Shown piece after piece: positions 19,544-28,981 of a stretch of DNA of 64,000 nt. Under the pieces are notes generated by a model. The model saw only the letters and a list, made by a program, of their open reading frames with translations, had not been told where the DNA came from and did no database searches. The position numbers and the translations under genes are program-made. Position 1 is the stretch's first letter; each line of letters starts with the position of its first letter. Source of the DNA: Cylindrotheca closterium (taxonomy: Eukaryota > Bacillariophyta > Bacillariophyceae > Bacillariales > Bacillariaceae); contig CAKOGP040002003.1 of the NCBI GenBank assembly GCA_933822405.4, forward strand, positions 1 to 64,000. The letters run 5' to 3'.

Positions 19544-20878
19544 TTAAGCGGCCTTCTGCTCCAATTCAGCAAGCTTGGCGGCGGCGGCCAACATACCCTC
19601 GGGCATGACAGAAGAGTGGTGGTGGGCAATCTTCCATTCGTCATCTTCCCAGACGTAAACAAAAGAGTATCGGCCCTTGACCTTGTCTCCAGTGGCACCC
19701 ATGGTGAATTCATAGATACCGACATCCTTGCACCAGTCTGGTCCAGAAGTTACAAAAGATTCCAAGATCTCTCCTTGTGGCTTCTTTTGAAGGAAGTCAA
19801 CAAAGTAGGAGTGGATTCCGTCGTAGTCAGAGCGGGCCTCGTCAGAGACAGTTGGGAGAAGGACTCCGTTCTTGGAGTAACGATCAGCAACTTGCTTGGG
19901 GTCAAGAGTGGCAAGAGCGTCGTTCCAGAGGTAAAAGAGAGAACGGCATTCTTCGTCGGAGATTTCCTTGCCAACAGGGGCTTCGGGCATCTTGGAGGAG
20001 TGGTGGTGGGCAATCTTCCATTCTCCGTCTTCAAAGACGTAGACGAAGGAGTATCGGGCACGGACCTTGTCTCCAGTGGCTCCCATGGTGAAGTCATAGA
20101 TACCGACATCCTTGCACCAGTTCTCGCCAGTCATGGTATAAGACTCGACGATCTCTCCTTGGGGCTTCATCTTGAGGAAGTTGGTGAAGTAATCGTGGAT
20201 TCCAGCGTAATCAGTGCGTGGAGTGTCAGAGACAGTTGGGAGAAGAACTCCGTTCTTGGAATAACGCTTGGCGACAGTGTCGGGGTCAAGGGTGGCAAGA
20301 GCGTCGTTCCACAAGTGGAAGAGTTCCTTGGCCTCTGGCTCGGTGATGGTCTGTCCCTTGGAGGCTTCAGGCATGACAGAAGAGTGGTGGTGGGCAATCT
20401 TCCATTCACCGTCTTCGTAAACGTAGACGTAGGAGTAACGGGCCTTGACCTTATCTCCACTGGCACCCATGGTGAATTCGTAGATACCAGCATCCTTGCA
20501 CCATCCGGGTCCGATCTTGATCTTTCCATCAATGATCTCTCCTTGGGGCTTCAATTGAAGAAAGTTGGTGAAATAGTCCTCAAGTCCGGCGTAGTCAGTG
20601 CGTGGCTCGTCAGAGACAGTGGGGAGAAGGATGGGGTCGCTGGAGTAACGATCGGCAACTTGCTTGGGGTCAAGAGTGGCAAGGGCGTCGTTCCACAAGT
20701 AAAACAACTTGCGAACTTGTTCCTCAGAGATGTCTTCAGGGAAGTCAGCCTTGATGGAAGAAGAGAAAAAGTTCATGAAACTGCGGTTTCCGACAGCGGT
20801 GGAAGCAGCAGGGGCGACGCGTCCAGCGGCGGCCTTGAAGGCCTTGGGGGCCAAAGCAGAAGAAGCACGGGAAAGCAT
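19544..20878 (-). CDS. Iota-class carbonic anhydrase, three tandem domains, mitochondrial-type presequence
   Basis: The frame opens at 20926, but the ATG at 20878 (M-L-S-R-A-S-S-A-L-A) is preferred, giving 444 residues. The N-terminus is rich in Arg, Lys, Ala and Ser without acids or a hydrophobic signal core, which suggests mitochondria, although plastid import cannot be excluded. Three repeats of about 125 residues follow (long-frame residues 63-188, 192-317, 320-445). Each has L-W-N-D-A-L-A-T-L-D-P, L-L-P-T-V-S-D, D-Y-F or S-Y-F, W-C-K-D, a G-x-Y-x-F strand and ends W-K-I-A-H-H-H-S-S-x-M-P-E. This is the SnoaL/CaMKII-association-like fold of COG4337, represented by LCIP63 of Thalassiosira pseudonana, shown to be a carbonic anhydrase (iota class) that can work without a metal. 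The conserved Thr, Tyr, His and Ser are present in all three repeats. Codon use looks strongly biased, as in highly expressed genes. Confidence 0.88.
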   Translation of the reverse strand: MLSRASSALAPKAFKAAAGRVAPAASTAVGNRSFMNFFSSSIKADFPEDISEEQVRKLFYLWNDALATLDPKQVADRYSSDPILLPTVSDEPRTDYAGLEDYFTNFLQLKPQGEIIDGKIKIGPGWCKDAGIYEFTMGASGDKVKARYSYVYVYEDGEWKIAHHHSSVMPEASKGQTITEPEAKELFHLWNDALATLDPDTVAKRYSKNGVLLPTVSDTPRTDYAGIHDYFTNFLKMKPQGEIVESYTMTGENWCKDVGIYDFTMGATGDKVRARYSFVYVFEDGEWKIAHHHSSKMPEAPVGKEISDEECRSLFYLWNDALATLDPKQVADRYSKNGVLLPTVSDEARSDYDGIHSYFVDFLQKKPQGEILESFVTSGPDWCKDVGIYEFTMGATGDKVKGRYSFVYVWEDDEWKIAHHHSSVMPEGMLAAAAKLAELEQKAA

Positions 20879-22969
20879 TGTGTGTGTGTGTTGCGTTGTG
20901 CGGTTGCTAATATGAAGCTCTTTCAAAATTATGAGATGAAATGATGGATGACAAAATCACAAAGTTGATGAATGACGTTCCCTGAAAAATTCTGAAGCTT
21001 CCCAAAGTTGGATGGATGACGTCAACGTGACCGTCATGCTCTGGTAGGTTTTCTACACGAAACGAGAAAGAAAGGATTACGTATCCGTGTCTCGTGAGGG
21101 TTTTTCCCACGGTTGACGTCAGGATGTGGCTTCTCGCCACTTGGAAGACCGTACGTAGAATCTACGACGAAGGTATCCTATTAACGGTCCTTTTGTAACC
21201 GCTACCGGAAGAAAAACAAGAAGGTTGCGAATCTTTCGTAATCTTGTGAGATTTTTGTGACGTCTTGAAAGTTGGAAGTTTGATGATGACAATGAGAAGC
21301 TCACGAAACTGCAAAGTGCAACACATTCTCATGTGGAAGGGCGAGAAGATCTTTCAACAATGAATGAAGGTTAGACAAAGCAGGTTTTACTACAGCAGCA
21401 TGGTGAATGAGTCGGATGGTTTGATCGTTCCGTAATTTAATGATATGTCTGAAGAGATTATCCTTTGACAGAAATTTTGTGACGAGTGACAGGAATCAAT
21501 CTTTCGTCTTTTCTGAAGATCAGATGATGTCGAGAGGAGCCACGTTTTATCTATTTGATTTTCTTTGATTATACTGATCATCTAACGCTGTGAATCGTTA
21601 AATTTTGAAGAGTTATCTCAGGCTGAACTCTGATCCATCAGAGAAATTAAGATTGTTCGTCGTGACAGAGCTGACGACTGAACTGAAAATGCCATGCCAT
21701 AGTTCCGAAAGGCAAGTCCTTCTTTCATTGATCACCACAATCAGCCCAAAATGCAACTAGATGATTAATGGCTGGCTCCTCTATCAGGTCAGTATGATAT
21801 GTCCATTTCTATACTCTAGATCAGCGATTTTCACCTGAGACATCGCTTCATCCAGCGTATTCTTTCCGTCTTGTCGATGATGGATGGTGTAATATAGTAA
21901 GTTATTTCTCACCAGAGCATTGTCAACATGTTCATAAGGCTCAATGCGGTGAGAACCTGATTCCGAATCCTGCCGCAATTTCGACAAACTCTTTTCTCAG
22001 ATTGGTCATTTCGTCAAAATGGTCGTCTCGTCGAACCAAGTGCCATCTCCCATATTTGAATGAATACATATGTGTAAGTCACCATTGATATGCATGCCAT
22101 CAAGTTGCAAAAATTATTTGAAATGATGATTCTGATGCTGTTTCTTCTCATTGTTGGTATATAGTGCAGATTTGATTGATTCATTCATTTGTTATTCCAT
22201 TTTATTTGGCGAAATATCGATATGATGGTCGTCAGTGCAACAACGACCACAAGAAAGGAAGTGATAGTCAAACTTTTTCAAAAATGTAAGCGTCTCGAAT
22301 GAACGCGTCCATCTGTTGACAACATGCATGGAAGCCATTCGCAGAGCCCATCTAGCCAAATGTTGACGACATGACGGTCGTCAGTTCAAATGTGTGAGTC
22401 GAATGATCGTCCCATCCATTTGCATCAACAACATGTATAGTAAATAAGGATATACATTCAATCTGCATGACACAAAAAGCATGCAAACTGTCGTGAGTGT
22501 GGATCAAGGATCGCACTCGCTCGAGAAGCAGGATTCCTTCCTTTATTCGCCAAGCTCATCTGGCACATTTCTGTGGCCAAATATCGACATGATGGTCGTT
22601 GTTATCGTTCAGCAGCAACAACAAAAATGAATTGATAAGTAGAATTTCCAGCACCGTGTTTGGACAAGCTCATCTTGTTTTATGGCCAAACGTCTTCCAT
22701 GGTCGTCGTCGCCAAGTCCTCTGAAGATTTGACAGTATTCGAATTGAATGAATGACCAAAGAGTAACCAACCGCATGCATGATGCATCAATAACGAAGGG
22801 GATGCAGGTATAAAAATTGAAGACGTTTGATCCTTTTTGGTGTGTTGCATGCGGCCACCATGAAAGCATCAACTATGATTGATAGAATGCTACATATATC
22901 TAGGTTTGTGTACAAATGAATGAATTCATGTGATTGTAAGTCTATCCTATTATTAAAATATCAAATGTC
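20879..22969. other. 2.1-kb region between the two carbonic anhydrase genes
   Basis: It holds the upstream region of the first iota-carbonic anhydrase with clustered TGACGT elements (20973-21263), then about 1 kb with a diverged, recurring ATGGTCGTC-containing motif (about 22021-22712). The small open frames look random. No RNA gene was recognised. Confidence 0.6.
20973..21263 (-). promoter_or_regulatory. Cluster of TGACGT (CRE-like, CO2/cAMP-responsive-type) elements
   Basis: Four elements lie upstream of the carbonic anhydrase start at 20878: TGACGT at 20973-20978, TGACGTCA at 21017-21024, TGACGTCA at 21114-21121 and TGACGT at 21258-21263, that is 95, 139, 236 and 380 bp upstream of the ATG. 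The two full palindromes are bidirectional. TGACGT is the core of the CO2/cAMP-responsive elements bound by bZIP factors upstream of plastid carbonic anhydrases in Phaeodactylum. The clustering is seen directly; the regulatory role is inferred. Confidence 0.6.
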
Positions 22970-24472
22970 TTATGGTGACATTTGGGTGTGATTGGTGACA
23001 CTCAATGGTTCCATTTTAATTTCTTCCAGGCGAATGGCAGCAGCAGCAGCCGTTGCTGCCAACATGGGCTCGGGCATGAAGGAGGAATGATGATGGGAGA
23101 TTTTCCATTCCCCATCTTCCCAGACATAGACAAAAGAATATCTCGCCATCACGACTTCCCCCGTCAATGCCATTCGGAACTGGTAGATGCCCACATTTTT
23201 GCACCAGTTGTCGCCAGTGGTAACGTGCGATTCCAAAATTTCGCCTTCTGGATACTTGAACAAAAACTGAACAAAGTAATCACGAATGGCGTCGTAGGTA
23301 TATCTTGGGCGATCCGATACAGTGGGTAACAAAACTGCATTCTTGGAGTACAGCTTGGCAACTTGGTCTGGGTCCAAGCTAATGAGAGCTTCATTCCATG
23401 TGTCAAACAAGGAACGGACTTGGTCTTCCGATGGCCGATGGACTACAGGTCCTGGAGCTTCCGGCATTTTGGACGAATGGTGATGGGATATCTTCCATTC
23501 GCCATCGTTGTCCAATACATAGACAAAGGAATACCGAGCTCGGACCTTGTCTCCAGTGGCTCCCAAGGTGAATTCGTAAATTCCCACATCCTCGCACCAG
23601 TTTTCACCGCAGGTCACGTGGGATTCGAGGATTTCACCCTTGGGTTCGAGCTTGAGAAAGTATGCAAAATAATCCTTGATTCCTTCGTAGTCCGAGCGTG
23701 GAATGTCCGAGACGGTTGGTAGCAGAACCGCGTTCTGGGTGTAACGCTTGGCGACCGTGTGAGGGTCCCTTGTTTCCAGAGCCTCGTTCCACAAGTAAAA
23801 TAAACCTTTCACTTCTTCTTGGGATAATATCTTTGCTTGCGTCTTCTTTTGCGTCGACTCGGGCATGACGGACGAATGATGGTGAGAAATCTTCCATTGG
23901 CCATCTTCGAAAACATAGACGAACGAGTAGCGAGCCTGAAGTGTTTTGCTGCCATTCGCTCCCAATGTGAATTCATAGATTCCGGCATCTTGTGCCCATC
24001 CAGGACCACACTTGATCTTTCCGTCCAAGATCTTTCCACAAGGCTTGAGTGTTAGGAACTTATCAAAGTAGTTCTTGATTCCGTCAAAGTCCGTCCTCGG
24101 AGTATCGGAAACGGTGGGAAGAAGAATGGGGTCCGCACAGTAGCACTTGGCCACGATTTCCGAATCCCCAGTCAATAGGGCCTCGTTCCATGTAGTAAAG
24201 AGGTTACGAACTTGTTCTTTTGTGATGCTCTCTTGCAGAAGGTCTCTCCTAGGCGGTGGATCTTCGCGCAGTATTCTTTTCAACGTTTGAATTCCAAAAG
24301 CATTCAAAGATGATGAAGAAGAACACGTGGAGAAGGACGAAGGAGAAGAAATTAATGTTCTTTGCTGTATTCTGCTGAAGCTATTCACAGCCGGATTGGT
24401 GAATCCATCAGCATTATGAAGGCCAAGAACAGTCAGAAAGTAAGCGAGATACCGGTACGTTTCGAGCTTCAT
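22970..24472 (-). CDS. Iota-class carbonic anhydrase, three tandem domains, plastid-type presequence
   Basis: The frame opens at 24508; the ATG at 24472 (M-K-L-E-T-Y-R-Y) is preferred, giving 500 residues. The N-terminus has a hydrophobic signal core (L-A-Y-F-L-T-V-L-G-L) ending in A-D-G-F-T-N-P, a variant of the diatom ASAF plastid motif with Phe at +1, followed by a Ser-rich basic transit-like region. Three domains follow (long-frame residues 95-219, 227-352, 358-481) with the same landmarks as the neighbouring gene: L-L-P-T-V-S-D, W-K-I-S-H-H-H-S-S and M-P-E. The central metal-independent active-site residues (Thr, Tyr, His, Ser) are kept in all repeats, though some linker positions differ (C-Y-C-A-D-P, P-R-Y-T-Y). 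No TGACGT cluster was seen upstream. It is a tandem paralogue of the 19.5-kb gene. Confidence 0.88.
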   Translation of the reverse strand: MKLETYRYLAYFLTVLGLHNADGFTNPAVNSFSRIQQRTLISSPSSFSTCSSSSSLNAFGIQTLKRILREDPPPRRDLLQESITKEQVRNLFTTWNEALLTGDSEIVAKCYCADPILLPTVSDTPRTDFDGIKNYFDKFLTLKPCGKILDGKIKCGPGWAQDAGIYEFTLGANGSKTLQARYSFVYVFEDGQWKISHHHSSVMPESTQKKTQAKILSQEEVKGLFYLWNEALETRDPHTVAKRYTQNAVLLPTVSDIPRSDYEGIKDYFAYFLKLEPKGEILESHVTCGENWCEDVGIYEFTLGATGDKVRARYSFVYVLDNDGEWKISHHHSSKMPEAPGPVVHRPSEDQVRSLFDTWNEALISLDPDQVAKLYSKNAVLLPTVSDRPRYTYDAIRDYFVQFLFKYPEGEILESHVTTGDNWCKNVGIYQFRMALTGEVVMARYSFVYVWEDGEWKISHHHSSFMPEPMLAATAAAAAIRLEEIKMEPLSVTNHTQMSP

Positions 24473-25461
24473 GTTTGTGTGCTTTTTGTATTGTGTGAGT
24501 AGGATCAATGAAATGATGATTGGTTCCTAACGTTATCGCGTGATGGGTTTTGGTTGATGGGTCGTGTGGCCATCACTATTTCTTCGCTCAGAAGGCAGGC
24601 GGAGAAGAAGGTTCTCATTTTCAATATGGGACCTCTCCGGGTTTCTTTCAACAGAAAAACCGAATCTTCCAGCATTTGCCGGTACTTTGCTGTACGTAAA
24701 CGTAGACTACGAAACGTACTTTTGGAAATTGAAAATATGAACACTCGAGTGGTCGCTGATAATAATGACGACAAAATCCATCGTTCACCAACAGCTGGCA
24801 ACGATGCAATTGCGTACGAGTATCTATTCAAATCCTATTTGACAAATTGGAGGGCAAGGACATGCAATGAAATGAAATCAAAAGTTTGTAAACGAGGCCA
24901 AATCCACGCCATCCATCACGATACGACTACCACAGAGATTGATGGCATTATATATTAAGATGATCATTCAAAGCCAGCAATGAATAATCCAATATTGTAG
25001 CATACCCAGAGTAGAGTATAAATCACTTGAGCACATGAAACGAGTGCAATGCTCCGATATTTATGATGCTATAGGAGTCATTCTTGGTTCGTGCCACCAA
25101 ATGGAATTTCAGGTGATGAAATACTAGGCAGGTAGGGAAGGCCAGCACAGAGTAGTCAACCAGGAGGGGCAGTGGATGATGCAATAATAGATCAATGTAT
25201 TATAATATATGCTAGAATAGAGGCAATCAAGAGATGGAGGATACAATGAAAAAAGCCAACAATCAATCAATCGATTCATGGATGCATGGATAATAAAAGA
25301 TGAATACACTAAAAAACAAATGCAGTGCAATATGCAATGAATGAATGATCTATTTTCGATTATGTTCAAAATAAAATTGATTTCGTTTGTGTGACACACT
25401 CTTTCGTTTACAGGTGTACTAATATAACAGATATTAATCCTCCCTCGACAAGTAAATTGTT
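24473..25461. other. Intergenic region, no gene supported
   Basis: About 1 kb. Overlapping 100-134-codon frames on both strands at 24505-24958 lack any recognisable feature. The remainder is AT-rich with short ATTG/ATTC tracts (near 25260 and 25340). Confidence 0.5.
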
Positions 25462-27159
25462 TTACCAGTGGACGGTTCGATTACGTCGGAGGTCTTCCGT
25501 AGACTGCGTTCGGCCGCCGCATACTTCGTCGCAGTTGCCAATGGATAAGACTGACTTTAGTTGCCCAGCTCCCCCATCAGTGTCAACTGGAACGTCGAAC
25601 ATAGCATTGTGCTCATCGACTGTCCCCAGCGGTTGGTGAGACATCTCGGCAAGGTCAAGGGAATCTGGATCAGCCGCCTCGTCCACTGCGGAAGAGATGA
25701 CAGACACACAGTCATCGAGAAGCTTTGGGTCTTCGAGGGCAAAGGCTTCATCGGAGTCGTTCAAAGCACGTTGGATGTTATCGTGTTGATCTTGAGTCAC
25801 GGTTCGACGTCTGCGGGTGGCAAGACCGGCAATAAGGACACCGGCGGCGGCACAGGAAAGTCCCCAGGTCAGAACGTTGCTGCCATCAGAATCATCTTCT
25901 TCACCTTCTTCGAATACTCGGGTAAGATCTTCGAGGTCGGCGTCATCGGCATCATCCATATCTGGGGTTTCGGTTGGCTCGGTAATGGTTCCGTAGTTGG
26001 TTCCATAGTTGCTTCCACCGTAGTTGCTACCTCTGTAGTTGCTTCCGTAGTTTGCGCCGTAGTTGGCGGCAACGTAGTTTCCGTAGTTAGCATAGTTTCC
26101 GTAATTGCCATAGTTGTCGTAGTTCAATCGACGGTCATTGCTGATGTTGGCGGGCAAGTATCTCATGTCACTCACCCCTCCAAGTCGGTCGATCAAAGTG
26201 TCCAGACAGTCGTAGAACTTTCCTGGAGTATGAAGGATCAATGGAGAAGTTCCTGTTTGGGTGTTGGTGAGGAAAAGCTCCTCGTCCATGTTGGGATCAA
26301 AGTCGTAGATGCATCCCTCTTCCAAACCCTTGGGCCAGGCGTTGTTTCCAAGAAGCTGTTGTTCGTAATCAAGAACAATGAGTTCAGGGAATTGCAAGTA
26401 CATGGCGGAAAGGACTGCTTGGTCATCCTCTTCCTCTCCAAGATCCATGCGATCAATCAACTCGATGAGGTTCTTGGCAGTCCCAGCCATCAATCCAGCG
26501 TTCAAGAAAGGACTGGTCTCATGGCTTCCAGTATGTTGGTAGGCCTCGGCAACCATCAGAGATTGCCAGAACGCAACATTATCGTTGTCAACCCATCCAC
26601 ACCCTTCCTCTCCAGAGGGACAGGCACGGTTAGCACGTTTCTTGGTAACAGGGTCAAAGTAGTAGGCAGGAGAGTCAGCGTGACATAGAGCAGCAACGCA
26701 ACATTGTTGTTCGGCGGACATCAATACGGCCTCGGGCTTTCCGAGAACCAATTCCTTAAAGTTCTCAACGAAATTGTCGATGCGGTCTTCGAAGGCACTG
26801 CGTTCAACATCACGGTTGACGTTCAACAGCACATCACGTCCATCGATGACTGCAACAAGTGCCTTGGGGTCGTGGCTCATTTCGTGCAAAGAATCCTTCA
26901 ATTGGCCATACTTGGATCCGAAACCACTGAAAGTGCTTCCTTGCCCAACAACGATGGCTTCCAATCCGTACTTATCAGCGACATCCATGAAAGTCTGGAG
27001 TGATGTGCTGTATGGACCAGTCTCGTAGATGATGACCTTCAGTTTGTCAAGGTCTTGGTGTGCTTGCTCGGGTGATGGAACCGAATCAAAGAAAGATGCA
27101 TTTGCGCCAATTGTAAGCTGTGCCACCAAGAGGGCGTAGAACCAAGATCGTGTGAACAT
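25462..27159 (-). CDS. PLOD-like glycosyltransferase with Asn-Tyr-Gly repeat and a transmembrane anchor
   Basis: A 565-residue protein. It has a signal peptide (1-21, ending G-A-N-A-S). Residues 38-330 resemble the glycosyltransferase domain of procollagen lysyl hydroxylase/galactosyltransferase (PLOD) proteins: K-V-I-I-Y-E, V-A-V-I-D-G-R-D-V-L (Asp106 and Asp109), a Cys-rich loop (C-C-V-A-A-L-C), F-L-N-A-G-L-M-A-G, D-D-Q-A-V and L-D-Y-E-Q-Q-L-L-G. Residues 346-391 form an N-Y-G/S-N-Y tandem low-complexity stretch, then an acidic linker, one transmembrane helix (about 428-447), R-R-R-R and a cytosolic tail of about 115 residues. It is predicted type I, with the enzyme in the ER/Golgi lumen or outside the cell. 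It may add sugars to hydroxylysine or a similar acceptor in wall-associated proteins. No lysyl-hydroxylase domain is attached. Confidence 0.78.
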   Translation of the reverse strand: MFTRSWFYALLVAQLTIGANASFFDSVPSPEQAHQDLDKLKVIIYETGPYSTSLQTFMDVADKYGLEAIVVGQGSTFSGFGSKYGQLKDSLHEMSHDPKALVAVIDGRDVLLNVNRDVERSAFEDRIDNFVENFKELVLGKPEAVLMSAEQQCCVAALCHADSPAYYFDPVTKKRANRACPSGEEGCGWVDNDNVAFWQSLMVAEAYQHTGSHETSPFLNAGLMAGTAKNLIELIDRMDLGEEEDDQAVLSAMYLQFPELIVLDYEQQLLGNNAWPKGLEEGCIYDFDPNMDEELFLTNTQTGTSPLILHTPGKFYDCLDTLIDRLGGVSDMRYLPANISNDRRLNYDNYGNYGNYANYGNYVAANYGANYGSNYRGSNYGGSNYGTNYGTITEPTETPDMDDADDADLEDLTRVFEEGEEDDSDGSNVLTWGLSCAAAGVLIAGLATRRRRTVTQDQHDNIQRALNDSDEAFALEDPKLLDDCVSVISSAVDEAADPDSLDLAEMSHQPLGTVDEHNAMFDVPVDTDGGAGQLKSVLSIGNCDEVCGGRTQSTEDLRRNRTVHW

Positions 27160-28981
27160 TCTATATCTAGTGTTGTATTGACTGATTGATTGGTTTTCTA
27201 GAGTCGCAACCGATCGTTGTATAGCTGCTTGAGTTAGAATGCTCGTTGCCGTTCAAGGTGAAAATGTGAGCCAGCAATGAGAAACTGTTGGTCAAAATAC
27301 CAAATCATGTGAGGCGATCGCCGAACCGTTGGATCGGCGAAGCTTTCGGGATTGCGAAAAAATACCTTCGTACAAAAACTACTGAAAATACCACGAGACC
27401 TTTGGTGGCACGAGAATACCGTTATGGGGTTCACACACGTTCGATTTCCTCAACTCTGTATATATTTTATATACAACTCACACGACGACTCCAACTTTCA
27501 CAGATTTTTGCAGGTCGCCGCAAGTGGAATTCCAAAAATCCGTCGCGCGAGCCTGCAATACCGAACGCTTTTGGTCTGATCTTTGTCCCGGCCGGTAGGA
27601 AGTTTGCTAAATTAATGGTCTTGGTTCGATCGCACAATAACGGTATTTTCCACTTCTCCAAAGCTCCACCTCGTTCAGGAAAGCGTTTGCATCGCATGCC
27701 TCCATCACCATCTCTTGTCCAACGTGCCTGGTATGTTGTCTGCAAAGACACAATGCCGAGCCACTCAAAGTTTTCTGATGCATTCAAATCTATGGAGCGG
27801 ACCACAAACTGCGAGCTCTCAATCATGAGACAAAGCAATCGCAATCGAAGCCTTTCTTTTTACCATGATAGATGATAGAGGCCACAGGCTTTGTTGCCGA
27901 TTTCTACAAAATGACCCACGAATCATCGCACCAACGAACCCAAATTTCGCATCATCACGAATGGGAGTTTCTCAAGGATTCGAGCAAAATCATGACCTAC
28001 GAGTCCAGGAGAGAAAGGCGACGATGCCACCTATGTATTCATCCTATCCAAGTTTGCCGACCAATATGTTGGCCTTCACGTTCTTCCACAGGCCAAATAT
28101 GGTCAAGAGGTACTAGTGTTCGACTATAGTACTAGAAGAATAGCTTGATGGAGGTGGTCTCACCGTTCCAGTCGATTGCACCCAGCCAGATCAAATTTAA
28201 AGTACATTTGACGTCATTATGGATCGTCACGGCAAAAGGATGGAAAGTTGGACTGTTTCTAGATTGACAGAAACTGGATTGTCGATGCTTGGCTGTTTGT
28301 CTCGGCGTGGTACTCACGGTCGTGTCTTGTTTCACTGCTCGGTACCACACATTTGTTTCGACTCCATTATTATCATACTTTCATCCTATCAGGTTTACCA
28401 ACACCCCCTTGACCAAAAACAATGCCAATCTTCTCACGGCGATCATTCAATCCTCATGAATAAATCGGTATTTCCAAAATATGAACTTGGTCATCCGCAT
28501 TATTACACCACAAGACTTTCATCGAGCTGGCATCAATGTCAACTCGTTGCACGACTTTTACATCGCTCAAGTTTTGTTACTCTCCAGTAACACCAACCTG
28601 ATGCAAGAGCCAGAGTCGTGGTGGGCATAATTGATAAATCCCCACACAAGTCAAGTTATAACTAGTAGGCTGCCAGCGGAGTGATCGTTGGATTGTTATT
28701 GACCAAATTGGTTCAAATCAAACTGCGGCCGGACACAGTAGTTTCCAAAGTCAATAACTTCTGCCCTGGCTTATTGATATTGAATCGCACACAGTGTCGA
28801 GCAGCAGAATCAGTGGGTTACACCTGAAAAACGTTTGGGGAACGCTGAGAATGCGGGAGTCAGTTGGGGTTAGGGGGTACCAAAACTACTGTGTCTTATT
28901 TTAAAATTCTAATGCATAGTATGATATTATTGCATGATTACAAGAAAGGTTATCTGATAATTAGACTCTCACCAAGACGCA
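27160..28981. other. Intergenic region with possible decayed coding remnants
   Basis: About 1.8 kb. Several 70-195-codon frames exist but none has a clear start, signal or domain. A stretch at about 27870-28245 reads as plausible protein only if frames are changed (see the finding). One TGACGTCA occurs at 28209-28216. Confidence 0.4.

Noticed and set aside
19616..20944. A 442-codon plus-strand frame opposite the first carbonic anhydrase
   Set aside because: It is an exact antisense shadow of the three-repeat gene. Strong codon bias of the real gene leaves few antisense stops. The minus-strand protein has clear domains.
24505..24958. Overlapping 108- and 134-codon frames near the second carbonic anhydrase promoter
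   Set aside because: Neither has a recognisable fold or signal; the area fits a promoter region better.
25561..26688. A 375-codon plus-strand frame opposite the PLOD-like gene
   Set aside because: Antisense shadow; its repeats only mirror the Asn-Tyr-Gly coding repeat.
27288..27875. A 195-codon plus-strand frame
   Set aside because: Basic, no domain or targeting signal, overlapped by a minus-strand frame of similar quality; probably chance.
28209..28216. A single TGACGTCA site in the 27-29 kb gap
   Set aside because: Isolated, with no neighbouring copies and no gene start close by, unlike the cluster at 20973-21263.
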